Below the pieces are notes generated by a model. It saw only the letters and a list, made by a program, of their open reading frames with translations. It ran no database searches and was not told the DNA's origin. A stretch of DNA of 64,000 bases from Schistosoma mansoni (lineage: Eukaryota; Platyhelminthes; Trematoda; Strigeidida; Schistosomatidae): positions 34,091,299 to 34,155,298 of the forward strand of contig NC_031502.1 in NCBI RefSeq assembly GCF_000237925.1, in the 5' to 3' direction. Numbering within the stretch: the first letter of the stretch is position 1; every line of letters starts with the position of its first letter. This document shows positions 10,194 through 22,172 of this stretch, piece after piece. A program made the translations under genes and the position numbers.

Positions 10194-12327
10194 TCACTTA
10201 TTCTTTATGATTTGCAAGAAATATATAGGAAATGTAATGATAACTATTTCCTTTTCTTAGATGTTTGAATTCCATTAGTCAACAATTACCATTTCTAAAT
10301 TTAAGAATCTATTTCAAAATTATTCACTAGTTAACAGATGGTTTTTCTTTAATTGGATAGTTCACGAGCATTAGTGCAAATTCAATGGGATTTTTGTTAC
10401 ATATTGACATTAACTTAACCATAATGAGAATAATATAGGTATTACCACTGGTAATGGATAACTATATTACTAATTTGCAAATTAACTAATGATCGAAATG
10501 TAAACCATTACACTATGACTTACTAAATTAAAGACACAGTAGATGATAGAGTATATAGATGTCATGGAACTTATGCGGTACAAACTCATTGGTGTACATT
10601 TTTGGCGAGCTCCAAAGTGATGTTTCGTATTGTTTGGATGATTGAAATGTGTTCATAATGTTACTTATAAACTCATTTGGTCTTTATATTTTAACTAATA
10701 GTAAAAACGAAGTATTCTTTAATACTCAAATGCACAGAAAATTATTTTTCTTCACATTATTACCAACCTTAGCGTACTGATAACAATCTGGATCGTGGCT
10801 ATTCAGTAATTGTTTAGAATCAGATTGCTATAGTAAAGATAGACTCTACTGTATATGATCCCATCCTATCTCATCCATAAATATGTGTATACACCCTAAC
10901 ACACGTTTCCATCAGTAAAACTAACGATTCACATAATCTATCATGTGTAATGTGATGAATTATCAAGATGTAATTTCCATACAAAGAAAGCATTAGTTAC
11001 TAACCGGAATTGACTTTATTTTCTGAAAAAGAAAGATTTCAAGACAAAAAAGAATGAGATGGTTTATTTGTCATGATTTCATCAGATAGAATTTCATAAC
11101 TTTAATTAATACTTGAAACAAAAATATTTATATAATAATGCGTGACTATACTAATATAATTATTATCATTAAGATTACATATAAAACAAATGTTTTACTC
11201 TCCTACATAATTGTACAGTAAAAGTTTACGATTTTCCCATATTGACAACCTGTCATACTGTAGAAACTATATGGTTCACTGGGAGAATATGTATGACACG
11301 AAGACTAATTTATTTTCCATAAAATTGTACACATTCAAAGATAGTTTTTATGTCAAGAGTATATCCTCAGTTAGTGTAGGTTAGTTTAGAAGAAACTGGA
11401 AAGAAAATGTTATGATAAACATTCTGATTCCTCAACTTGTGTCAGATTTGTGATTATTTATCATGGTCGGTTAAGCAACTAACTCACAGAAAATAATATT
11501 ACTTATAATAATTGTTGCACTAGTTTCATGATAAACATCGATTAGTGAATTCTGAAGAATTTCGGCTTTCACCATGAGGCATTATTACTGTACTGTAAGA
11601 ATGCTCTTCAACGCTCATGACAGAGTTTAAATGATTTAAATGATTTCTTCTCCGTTGGTTCTTTTCAAAAATATTCTGTTTTAGTAAGTGGAGTTGCTAG
11701 ACCGATACTTAACCCTTTTTCTTTGTCCTGATTTAAAACTGGAAGTAACCCAAGAAGGGCTATAGAAAACATAACTAAGTATTTATAACTTCGTTGATTT
11801 AAATCATCTGAAAATATTATTTTTATGCTGTTATCGACGAATCATCTCATCAAGCAATATTCATAAAGTGATAGAGATAAAAATGGCCTAATGTTTCTGA
11901 TATTTCTCTACCCTGGAATAGTTCTCTATTTTATTTAGTTAACTAAACAAACTAGTTGAAATGAGAGTATTGGAAGTTTAGATTGTGAATGATAATATTA
12001 GTTTCGATCTGAATAGTTCCATAATGTCTTCAAAAGTTTCTACGATAATAGTTAAATTTATGATCACAGATTTGTAGTTAAGGGCTTAAGAAAGTGATTA
12101 GCTTTGGGTAAATGAAGTTGAGAATATCTGTTGTTTTCTGAATGTTATTAAAATAAGTTTTATTCTATGTTTCCAAGAAAAGGCTAATTTTATTAGAGGA
12201 TATTCATGCATCTTCAATTTTGAAGATGATTAACAGTACATCATAGTGTAGTTAAACGTTACTCATGTAGTTTGATAAATATTTTATTCAATTAATCTGT
12301 TTTAATACTTTTCTTTACTAAATCCAG
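10194..12327. other. AT-rich intron sequence before AP-2 exon
   Basis: I see no exon here. The upstream AP-2 exon expected to end in the conserved VTLLTSLVEG segment was not found between the window start and here, so this is presumed intron. It ends in the acceptor CCAG at 12324-12327. Confidence 0.55.
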
Positions 12328-12475
12328 GTGAGGCTATAAGAATGGCTCGTGATTTTAGTTATTTATGTGAAAATGAGTTTCCACATAGAATATGTGCTGA
12401 ATATCTTTCACGTACTTTGAATGGATGTGATTACAGTGATATACAAAAGAAACGAAATCAAGTCATCTCAACAAA
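12328..12475 (+). CDS. TFAP2: AP-2 transcription factor, penultimate exon (partial gene)
   Basis: This exon encodes part of the AP-2 DNA-binding and dimerisation region. The translation starts at the GEA of the conserved family segment and reads GEAIRMARDFSYLCENEF, then AEYLSRTLNG and KKRNQVISTK. Compare the human TFAP2A segments GEAVHLARDFGYVCETEF and RKNMLLATK, quoted from memory. It begins after acceptor CCAG, with two bases completing a split glycine codon, and ends at donor GTAAGT (12476) leaving AA of a lysine codon, which the next exon completes. AP-2 factors bind GC-rich sites as dimers in the nucleus. The upstream exons (activation domain, basic region) are not in the window or not recognisable. 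Confidence 0.93.
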
Positions 12476-13074
12476 GTAAGTAAATATAACCATTCCTTTG
12501 TTTATCAATTTAGGTGACAATAAAACGAATCGAACTTTTAGAATTCTTCATGCAATTATATATTCGAAGGTATTCCACATCAAAAGTCTATATCATATAG
12601 AGCATTAACATAAAACCAAGTTGTCTTGAATAGCCTTCTCGATACAGTTTAGAAGTTTTCTAACAATCAGATAATCAATCTTTGAAATGTTACTAAAATA
12701 AATCACCAGGTCATCTTAACTATTAAACATAATTGTTAGGTTAGAAAACAATAATGTCTTTTCTATTTACCCGGTTATCTAACTATTTGTAATGTTTTCT
12801 TTATTATTCAATAAATATATTGCATAGGATAAAGTCAGATTTATCGGCATACATTTTCTAAAACATGCATGACATGTCAGTCTTTTATGACACATATAAA
12901 ATTTGTTCTAGATGCAACTATTTGACCTATAAAGTACCAATGGAAATAACTACTGAATTAAGATTACTTTCCTCATATATCAATTTAAACAAATTATTTC
13001 TTAAAATTCAAAATACTATTTCTAGTAGTCATGAAGTTAGAGGTTAATAGTTAAACATCCTTATCATTATAACC

Positions 13075-13330
13075 AAAGATGGTTAGTGGCTAGCAGTGGA
13101 ATCCAGTTTGATGCGCGTTTCGTTCCATTTAGGACTCGTCAGCTGGACGTACCCGCATCTCAGAGTTGATATTCATTCTGGGACTCGAACCCAGTACATT
13201 TCGTTTCAAAAGCCACTATCTATCTTTGCTTATAATGCTTGAGAATTAAGGCTATATCGTGGCAATAAGAGGCTGATCAATTGCAGTCTTAAACATCAAT
13301 GGGAATATTCAAACAAACAATACCTAGTGA
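13075..13330 (-). mobile_element. SM-alpha-type SINE, rearranged
   Basis: From 13075 to about 13212 the sequence is SM-alpha in reverse orientation: ribozyme arm GGCTAGCAGTGGAATCCAG, core, then a box-B-like CTGGGACTCGAACCC. From about 13215 to 13330 it switches to the SM-alpha 3' body in forward orientation (CTATCTTTGCTTATAATG through AACAATACCTAGTGAATTTA). It is therefore an inverted junction, like the fold-back copies elsewhere in the window. Confidence 0.8.
13093..13156 (-). ncRNA. Hammerhead-ribozyme motif, SM-alpha type (diverged)
   Basis: Minus-strand core CUGACGA (13136-13142) and GAAA (13118-13121), with cleavage triplet AUC. Stem II has a mismatch, so activity is doubtful. Confidence 0.6.
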
Positions 13331-13930
13331 ATTTATCCTTATCATTAGTTTATATGAACAATTTTGATTTCAAACACTTACCGGTTATCAGAACAAAATA
13401 AAAATGAGTATTTATGTCATTAAAGGTAATATGTACCAGAAATGTACAACAGTTTGAAAACTAACCTGTATAGATTATTTCTGTGTTAGTAGTAAGTAAC
13501 TATACTGATGATATGTCTGTATTTCCTTGTTGGTATGAAACGAACAGATAAAAAAATTAGGGATACATTGTAATGTAAGTGTTGGATGCAAGTTATGCTC
13601 CTTGAAGCTTATCGTTATGATGGTCTATTTGATTTCATAAAATATTGAAATAGTTGAGTTGATTGAATCAATAACTTGCTTATGAATATCAGTTCCAAAA
13701 CCTAAAGAAATAGATCTTAAAAGCGAAAACCATTGAACTACTGTCATACATATATAAGGGAATTAAAACCTTTATTTATGTATGTGATACTCAACTAGGA
13801 TATGATTAGCAAGTTAGTAGTTAAGGATATGAACATATTAACTTCTATTTATCGTGATTAATTTATTGCAATGTTGAATGATAAATTGAAAAATAAACTA
13901 ATTATATAATAATTTTATTAATTTATATAG

Positions 13931-14486
13931 ACAAATGTTGGGTGAAATTACTGATTTATTAACTAAAGATAGAAGTCCACTTGCAGTGAATCCACTTCCA
14001 TCAAATCGATCTACAAATTGTCTTGATGTTACTACACAAAAATCATTAACTCATTTCAGTCATATCACTCATGGATTTGGTGGTTTAACATTAATTAGTG
14101 CTTTAAATACATTTCAAACAATTTTATCAGATTTACTTAAAATTTTAAATAAAGATAATCAATCAATTATTCATCCTACAAATAGTTCAACTACATATAC
14201 AGATAAACACACCCCTATAACTTCAAGTATTTGTCATCAACATCAAATACAACAATTTTCAAATAATACTATATCTAATACAATAAATGATACTCAAACA
14301 CTATCATCATTACCACTGACAATTAATACAGATTCATTAAACAATCATAATATACAACGTAGAAAATATCTTATGCAACATATGAATGAGAATCATTCAT
14401 CAGATATAAGAAATATTGTTTCTATGCAAAGAGGTAATTTAGAGAATGAAATTGAAAATGGTACTAGTTTGAATGGAGTTAGATAA
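13931..14486 (+). CDS. TFAP2: AP-2 transcription factor, last exon with long polar tail
   Basis: The first base completes the split lysine codon; the exon then reads QMLGEITDLLTKDRSPL, matching the family's QICKEFTDLLAQDRSPL. KSLTHFSHITHGFGG follows, the helix-span-helix dimerisation region that reads CLTHFNLISHGFG in vertebrate AP-2. FQTILSDLLKILNK is the last helix. After it come about 110 residues rich in Asn, Ser, Thr and Ile, with no counterpart of that length in vertebrate AP-2 as I remember it. Stop TAA is at 14484-14486. The frame joins the previous exon without a gap. Low GC at third positions is like the TEAD exons, so this is host sequence. Confidence 0.95.
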
Positions 14487-14550
14487 AGTGAATAAACTGG
14501 TGATACAGATTACTCTTGCATTTTGAACAAAGTATTGTAACTAACTTACC

Positions 14551-14581
<31 letters not shown>

Positions 14582-17100
14582 CATTACTATTATTACTATT
14601 ATTATTATTTTCCCAGAGAAACTGTCAGATGAAAAATGCTGTAAATATATATATATAGTAATACAGTTAAATGAACTGACTATTAATTAAAAAACCGATT
14701 TATTTATTAATTTTAAATTTCCTTTTCATTATCTCAGTCAAAAACAAACCCAGATTACATTCTTCAATGTGGTTAATAATATTATATAATTGTTTTTTTA
14801 CTTAGAAGGGTTCAAATATTGATCTAAGTTGACTGAATAATATCAAGAAAAAAGTGGTAAAAATAGTTACTAAACTGCATGACATTATGACTTACCTGAT
14901 TTCGAAATATCAGACTCCCTCCCCAAAAAAAAACAGATTAGACTTTAATACAAAGGTTAGAGAAATTTTTTCAAGTCTAGGATCTTTCCCATCAACTAAG
15001 TTATATGTTGAATTGATAAACAGGGACATATTAATTTCTTTTCGCTTTGTTCTACTTTGAAAGTCAAGGTCCAAAACCTAATCTATTGTAATGATAGAGT
15101 TTTATTTAGTTATTTGTGTCTTAACGTTCACTGCATATAGAAAAACTAATTATTTGTTATTTATCTTAAGACATTAACTCGTATTTGGTGAAGAGGAGAA
15201 AATAGAGGTTAATGAATTATAACAATATATTTTCAAACATAAGGTATCATTGAGTAAATAATCCAAATTTTCTACTGTAATTCGATATTAACTTAAGAGA
15301 TTAAATTTTATGTAAATCCACTATGTTATTACTACATAAACGGAAGCTAATTTAGTGAGGATCGTATCTTTGTAAGTAACTGTATCGAATCGGTTGAGTG
15401 TATTATTAGAAAAGTTTATACATATGTCTGTCATTTTGAGCTAAATACTGAGAAAGATGAAGTGACTATTGAATTAGTTTTTTACCACGATTATTGTTTA
15501 TATACAATTTTACTACTTAACTTTTATTAGTAGTTCAAATAATAATACAAATTATTTATTCAGAGGACAGTTAGTGGAACCTGTTTGTCCCAATGTATCG
15601 CTTCAGTCTCGGCTATCTGCAAATGTTTCCCTAAAGTATTCAATTAATATCTGTGATATTAATATAATTTTCGTTTATACTTAGTATTCCATCAACACAA
15701 ATCTGAAAACCCCTATATTACTATTGTCAATGTTTAAAACAGCTGCCCACCATTCTATGCTAAATTATATAAGAATATAAATAATAAGATCCACTAAAGC
15801 ATCCTGGTTACCGGTAAATTTTGTCAACAGCCCTTACTGAAAGATAATTACACAGTGTGTAGTAAACCTTACAATCGTATATGAAAATTAAAGGATACTG
15901 TATTCAAATGGTTCTGTACATCACAAAAATATCTTCAATTGTTAAAATGCAAACAAATATCTATTTTAAAAAGTTTCATTGACGGATTTTAGGATTATCC
16001 TAAAGAGTGAAAAACAAAACCATTGATACTATGAATAATGAAGATATCGATATAACTACTCCAGAAACATCGATGAACATATAAATAATTCGTGCCCTTA
16101 GATATCTTAGGAAAGTAACACTTGCGTTACTACCTTTGTTTCTAGAATCAGGCCATGAATGGTTGTAATTCTCGTAAAATCAAGCATGTTTCTGTGTGTA
16201 TGATCTGATTCTGTCGAGCCAGTCACTAACTTTGGTTGATTCTGGAAACACTTTTGTTTGTTTCCATGGGTACATATCTCTCTATGTTAAACTGTATATC
16301 ACCCCACTGTTTAACAAACCACTCTCACTATTATTATGCCCTGTGAAAACAAAATAACTGATTGGTTTTACGTGCTGTCTCAAAGTTTTGATGTGAGTGT
16401 ATTGTCGCTGCAGTAACAGTTAAGTCATTACATCAGCTTTATCTGTGAACTAGGCCAAAAACATTGGTTATGGAGATAATTGGCATCACTTAAGTTAGTT
16501 TGGTCTATGTAACATCCATTCTGGTTTAGCACCAGCTGACAAATTCATATAGTTGAGCAATTAATATGCTACTATTTCTGGATCAGTATAGTGGTTTTTT
16601 CTTGTCCACAGATTCTTGACCTATTTCAATGCACAATCAACCAGCATCAGATTTGAAAAGTATGACCACCACGACAATAGGTCATAAGAACGGACAAGCA
16701 GCATTTCATCTATTACGATCTACTGATATTTCTTCTAATACTTGAACATGGACTATTAAGGCCAGATCTCGGATCACACAAGTAAAAATAACAATATTCC
16801 TATAGTGTTCTGATAGACAACATAGTTATGGCTTTGCCAGATAACTAAAAGTGGAGTCTCGTTTAAATACTCTGACTTAAGTAAAAAATTAACAAGGCAT
16901 GAATGACATTATTACATTTAACAGATTCCATAGCACTTAAGTTATCGCTCGTACCATCTGTTGAATCTAATTCACAGCTTTCAATCCAATATTATTGTAA
17001 AGCCGGCCTCATTGGTACAACTTGGTTATCGGGTTATTGTGTTTCTGATTATCTAGCCCAGTGGGTGAGCAATTATGAATTTGAAATTCTATGAAGAAGT
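14487..17100. other. AP-2/TEAD intergenic, left part
   Basis: AT dinucleotide tracts at 14551-14583 and 14649-14662. The 15.7-17.1 kb part is less AT-rich and may contain further decayed repeat sequence, but I could not assign it. No host exon seen. Confidence 0.5.
14491..14496 (+). terminator. AATAAA, possible polyadenylation signal
   Basis: AATAAA lies four bases after the AP-2 stop codon. That is very close to the stop, so a later signal may be the one used. Confidence 0.25.
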
Positions 17101-17104
17101 CGTA

Positions 17105-17265
17105 CTTATCTCAGTAAGTTCAATACAACTGCAAGACCTAACCACGAACTCAAGTTCGGAGTAAGCAGTGTGAAACTGCATTGTATTATTATCATAGGTT
17201 CAAACGCAAATTAAAATATTTAACTGTACAGTGAATGTAATAATTATTTACCACACCCGTCCCAC
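17105..17265. repeat. LTR remnant (left), gypsy fossil
   Basis: Alignable by eye with 20220-20385: TTCGGAGT, then TATTATTAT, CAAACGCAAA and AAAATATTTAAC occur in the same order and spacing in both. Confidence 0.65.
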
Positions 17266-20219
17266 ATTGACCATCTGTCTATGTGTCCATAATGTGGTCT
17301 GAGTTTATTAGCAAATCGGTTGTGTCTTTCCATTTTTGTTCAGTATTCTGATTCATCTGAAATTCGAAATTGTCTGGAGAGTTATCAATAACAGTGGAAT
17401 CATTAGGATTAAAATTGGAACTATCTATCTGAAATTCAGAGTTATCTGAAGGATAAGGATTAGCTGGGGAATGATAAGAGTTAGGATTGGAATCACTTGC
17501 TACATTAATTTTCACTTGGTCTATATGTCTGCTATGAACTAAATGATCAACTAAATCAAGAATCTTACCGTCTGACCACCCGTTTGCTGATCCATAGTCA
17601 TTCCCTTGGTAAAACTGCACTTCTGATGATGTTTTGTTTAATAAATGAGTTTGAAGTTTTTGAGATTTAAAGAGATTGATCGGATTGTTATCTGTTCTTG
17701 AATGTTCTGCATTACTATATTGAAGCAAGAAATTATCAATGAATATTTCTAGCTCTTCTAGATTATTTGAGCTCACTGATGTGATAGCACTCTTTAAAGT
17801 TCTGACGAAATTTCTGCTAGGCCATTAGATTGAGGATGTTGTGTAGTTGTGAATATATGACGGCATTAAATGTCGGTAGGCTAGTTGTTAGTCTTTGTCC
17901 GTAAAGTGGGTTCCATTATCCGTTACTAGTACATTGGATACTTTTTTACTACTAACTATTTTCCTCATCGCCCTTTGAGTAAAGTATCCAATAGGAATGT
18001 TCGTTAGTACCACTTCTGGCCATTTGGAATGTGAATTAGTCGTAACTAATGCTTAATATGAGCTTAAAAATATGTCACAACAATCCGCATGAATACTTTG
18101 TCACGATTCATAAAATACAGGACAAGAATTCCAAGTAGGTTTGTTATACGATAGCTTATGTAAAAAAGCAGGAAACGTTTTGGTTCACGATCTGTATCGG
18201 CGTCAGTCTCAAGCCACTAGCAAGCACAATAAGAAGGTGATTTGATTTTCTCTGTACCCAGATGGGCGAGGTGAAGGTCATCTAATAGTGCAGATCCATG
18301 TATTTGTGGATGATTATTCTATCATTAAAGCACAGAAGGCCTTCAGGATGCGGTGATATATCTCACTTTTCGTAAAACCCAGGGAACTCTCACTTGCACC
18401 GAATATTCCAACCTATTTCGGAAGCATTTATGACAGTTCTAAAATACTTACCAGCATCCTTCACAAGTTCTGCCATGTAAACAGGTAATGATTTTGTCAA
18501 CTAACAGACACTTTTATCGGGTGGTCTTCCCAAATATGAATCGCATGATAGAAAATCTGAATATGGTATCCTTTTAGATGCTCGGCGCTTAATGGTGAAA
18601 TCATATGCACTCAACTCTGAATTCCATCCCTGGGTCATGGCAGCGGATGACCAATGAAGTGACTTAGTTGGACGGTAAACAAACTTTAACTCTTTGTGAT
18701 TGGTTACAACATAGAAGTCTACATCTACCAAGTAGTTATGCAGTCCTTTTACTGCCCATACCACAGCTAAATCCCCCTTTTGGGCCTGAGAATATCCTTG
18801 TTCAATCTTGCTTAATCGTCCCGAAATGAAAAAAAACAGATTTCTCATTGTGTTATAAAATCTCAACTAACCGCAGTGGATTTGCATGTGTAGTAAGGAT
18901 ATGTTTTTCAGTTGGTAAAAGCTGTCTGAGGAAAGCCTCACTACTTAATAACTGTAAAGCGTTCCTTAGTGTATACTAGTGTTGCTCATATGCAACCTCT
19001 TTGCTAGAGACCAAGTCAAAAAGTGGAGATAATACGGCTGTAAGTTCAGGAATAAATCTGGAATGAAACTGAACAGCACTAATCCATGATCTGAGTTCTG
19101 AGATATTCGAAGGTGATGGTGCTCGAATCAATAGAGCAAAACGACTTATGTCAGGTCTAAAATTATTAGTGTCTACAGTATAGCCTAAGTAGTTGATGGG
19201 ACTAAGTTGAAATTGGCACTCGGACGAGTTTACGGCCACATCCGTTCCATAAAAGTGCCTAAAAAACTTTAAAAGACATTCATTATACAACTTAGTATTT
19301 TCAGTATGAAGTACAATATAATCTTGATACGATTCGACACCATCAAGACGGCTGCTGATCTGATTTTTAACCTGGAACATCGCAGGAGAAAAGTCTATTA
19401 CAAACGTTAGGGATTTGTATCTGAATGCTCCGAATGGTTAAATTATAGTAGTTGGCTTACCAGATCTTTTAGGTCAATTTTCGAAAAAATACCTTGACCC
19501 TCATAATTAATATAGAATATTTTTAGTTTCTTCGGTGGTACAACTCTGTTGAAATGGCCAAGTATGTGGTGTCAGGCGGTAATCACCACAAATTCTAGGC
19601 GTTTTTAACCTACCTTTAATGAATTCATTATGAGAGTAGCCCAACCGGACGATTCTACTGAGATTATTACCCCCTTTACAAGAAATTTATCTTGCTTATT
19701 CTCTACAGCCTCTTTTAGATCACATAGAATTAGTCTAAGCCTCAAAACGATGACCCTCTCTTTTGTTCTAAGTGTACTGGGTGAATTTACACTCCACTTA
19801 CGGCCTTCGAACATTGCAAGACCAGATCTTTGATTAAGGCACCGTCAGAAGAATTAGTACGAGAGGAAATGAGTACGTTCAGCAATTTTAGGTGCCCTAA
19901 CACAAGTACAGATGGGCCTTACTAACTAACTAAGAAAGGAGTAGTGAGACAGATATCCTTTTCTTCCCTCAGCGGAGTAATAACTATACCGATAGCTGAT
20001 AACTGATGGACAGCACGGCCAGCAATTGCATTGCTACTCTATCAATAGTAGTAGCATAGTGAGCTGAAATGCTATTTCCCTTGAATTTATGTAAAAGACA
20101 CCAAAAGTCAAATCATCCTACACCACCCCCCACTTCTCGGGGCGATTCTGTGGTGGGCTTCTTCCCCGAGTTACTTGAATCCATTCGTATTGCGAATAAT
20201 TGGAATAATATAATGAAAT

Positions 20220-20385
20220 ATTACTAATCCCAACAAGTCTAGAACTTCAACAAGACCAAATCAAGAACTCTAATTCGGAGTGAGTCGTATAAAATTGTAC
20301 TATATTATTATGATTGAATTAAACGCAAAATAAAATATTTAACCTTTCAATGAACGTATTAGTTACTCACTGTGGAAACTGCCTA
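20220..20385. repeat. LTR remnant (right), gypsy fossil
   Basis: Partner of the repeat at 17105-17265; shares TTCGGAGTGAG, TATTATTATGATTG, AAACGCAAAATAAAATATTT in order. Confidence 0.65.
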
Positions 20386-20390
20386 ATCAA

Positions 20391-21928
20391 CTGCTACATC
20401 GAAGATGATTTCTGAGCTCCAGGCGTTTAGGATGTTACTAACGTAACTCTCCCATACTAAGCAACATGAGATAAATAATGTAAAAATGTTTGAAGTTCAG
20501 TGTGAGTATTTCACTTGAAAAGTGTACGAGTTTGAAGACGAAAAATTCAGCCCTTCTAAAAAGATCTCAATATTTAAAATAGGTTTCTAGTCAGACAAAG
20601 ATATATCACTAAACCCAAGATGAGTGAACAAGCTACACTTTCCATGCAGATTCATCTTCAGCTTAACATGTAGATAACTGGTTACTGTATGCGTAGCATA
20701 TTTTCATTATTAGAATTGTCGATGACTAAAAATTGTATAGCCTTACATTATACACTGATAACAATACATGTTCAACTTTGCAAACACATAAAAAAGACAT
20801 TACAAAACAGTTAAAGCTCTTGTGTGATCCAATGCCTAGTGACAGTCATCAAAACCTCATCGGTTTTCGTATGTGTCCGTACAAATTATTGCGATCGTTT
20901 ACCTAATTCATTTTCCATATGTATGAGCACCCTGCACACACCTTCTTGTGTCTGCTAGTTGTACTGAGTGTGTAATCCTATATAAGCTCATAAGACAACT
21001 AACATATATAAGATATTAATCAGTGATATAACGCTTCGTGAATAAATGAAACTGGGCACCAAAGTCAGTTGTTGTCCCAAAATGTCTAAGTTTTGTTCAA
21101 AACCTAGCTGTTACTAGAGTATGAAGTATTTAAGTAATCAGCGTTTACAGTGATTTGATCCTTAAACTCGTTGTGTGCTTTCTTCCATCTGTTCACGTAG
21201 CCGAGATCTTTTTGAATATATTCTCAGAATCATAGATTGCTGGATACAGTGTGAGAAAAACACAACTATCTGGATAACAAATTTCTAGCTACTGACTCAG
21301 TTAAAGCTCCGAGGTCACGATTTGCCTTAAGAACTCCAAAATGCGTATCAGACCCAAGTACTGGTGAATAAGTGGCTGTCGTTTAGTTGACGATATTTTA
21401 GACATTTGTTTACTCTTTGAAAACTACTCACTATGACCAAACAGATTAGAAATAACACATTCGAAACTTAACAAGAAATACAAAAACATACCGTCACAAG
21501 ATAAGTGGTTTAAAGCAGGATGTAAAAATTTACTTGTTCTCGATCTATTCTGTTAAGGTTGAACCGGATGGTTACGATAAACAAACTCTGATTATTACTT
21601 GATAGTTATGAATTCACCGTGATCTGTGAATTACACACCAACAGATTTTTGGTGTATACATTTGCATACTAGTTTATCAAGTATGGTGAAAATGTCCGGA
21701 TTCAGTATAAAAGAAGGCTTAATGGAATATTGCAACTGATCAGCTTACCATTGGTAAAACTGCTAGACATCCGAGAACATGTTTAACAAAACAACATCAC
21801 AGAGGTCAGTATTCTTTGAAAGAGTTCCGAATCAAACTTCTCTTAATACAATGCGTTTTGTTTTAATTCGTTAACTACAAGGTTATACTGTGCGCAGATA
21901 CGAGAAAAACGAATAAAGTTTGTCCGCT
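20391..21928. other. TEAD: TEAD upstream region / presumed 5' flank
   Basis: No exon or repeat recognised. The TEAD promoter and 5' UTR are presumed to lie here. The only firm point is an in-frame TAA at 21914, upstream of the start codon. Confidence 0.45.
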
Positions 21929-22172
21929 ATGATTAAAAGTGGCGATTTTATCGAAAGACTAAATCAACAAAACCATGAAAATTCCAAAACCATCGACTTT
22001 AAAACGTATGGTTACGACATGGAGGAGGATGAAGAAGACCAAGAAACTAAGGATGACTCAAAAGACAGTGTATGGTCACCAGAAATCGAGCAAAGCTTTC
22101 GCGAAGCTTTGATTATTTATCCACCTTGTGGCAGGAGAAAAATTATTATTTCGGATGAAGGAAAAATGTTCG
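21929..22172 (+). CDS. TEAD: TEAD exon 1: acidic N-terminus and first half of TEA domain
   Basis: Encodes residues 1-82. An acidic run ([13 protein letters not shown]) precedes [19 protein letters not shown] and [15 protein letters not shown], which are helices 1 and 2 of the TEA domain. The exon ends in the first base of a glycine codon before donor GTAACT. The open frame continues into the intron to 22297, but that part has no family similarity. In-frame TAA at 21914 supports the ATG at 21929. Confidence 0.96.

Larger units (their letters stand above)
12476..13930 (+). other. AP-2 last intron, with inserted SINE
   Basis: GTAAGT donor and TATATAG acceptor. It holds an SM-alpha-type SINE at 13075-13330 and otherwise AT-rich DNA. 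Confidence 0.85.
17100..20390 (-). mobile_element. Ty3/gypsy LTR retrotransposon fossil
   Basis: A broken, old gypsy-type element on the minus strand. Parts, in element order: reverse transcriptase start (about 19605-19833), rest of the reverse transcriptase (about 18976-19380, with the LGYTVD-type segment), RNase H (about 18501-18866) and integrase C-terminus (about 17279-17776). Related direct repeats flank it at about 17100-17265 and 20200-20390 and look like LTR remnants, sharing strings such as AAATAAAATATTTAAC-like tracts after TTCGGAGT. The two LTR pieces differ at many positions, which suggests great age. It is clearly broken, with several interruptions, and has no functional product. 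Confidence 0.82.

Noticed and set aside
12865-13047. 60-codon frame in the AP-2 intron
   Set aside because: Lies between two exons that join in phase without it; no AP-2 similarity.
14854-15060. 68-codon frame after AP-2
   Set aside because: No domain, no promoter evidence, composition as in the surrounding intergenic DNA.
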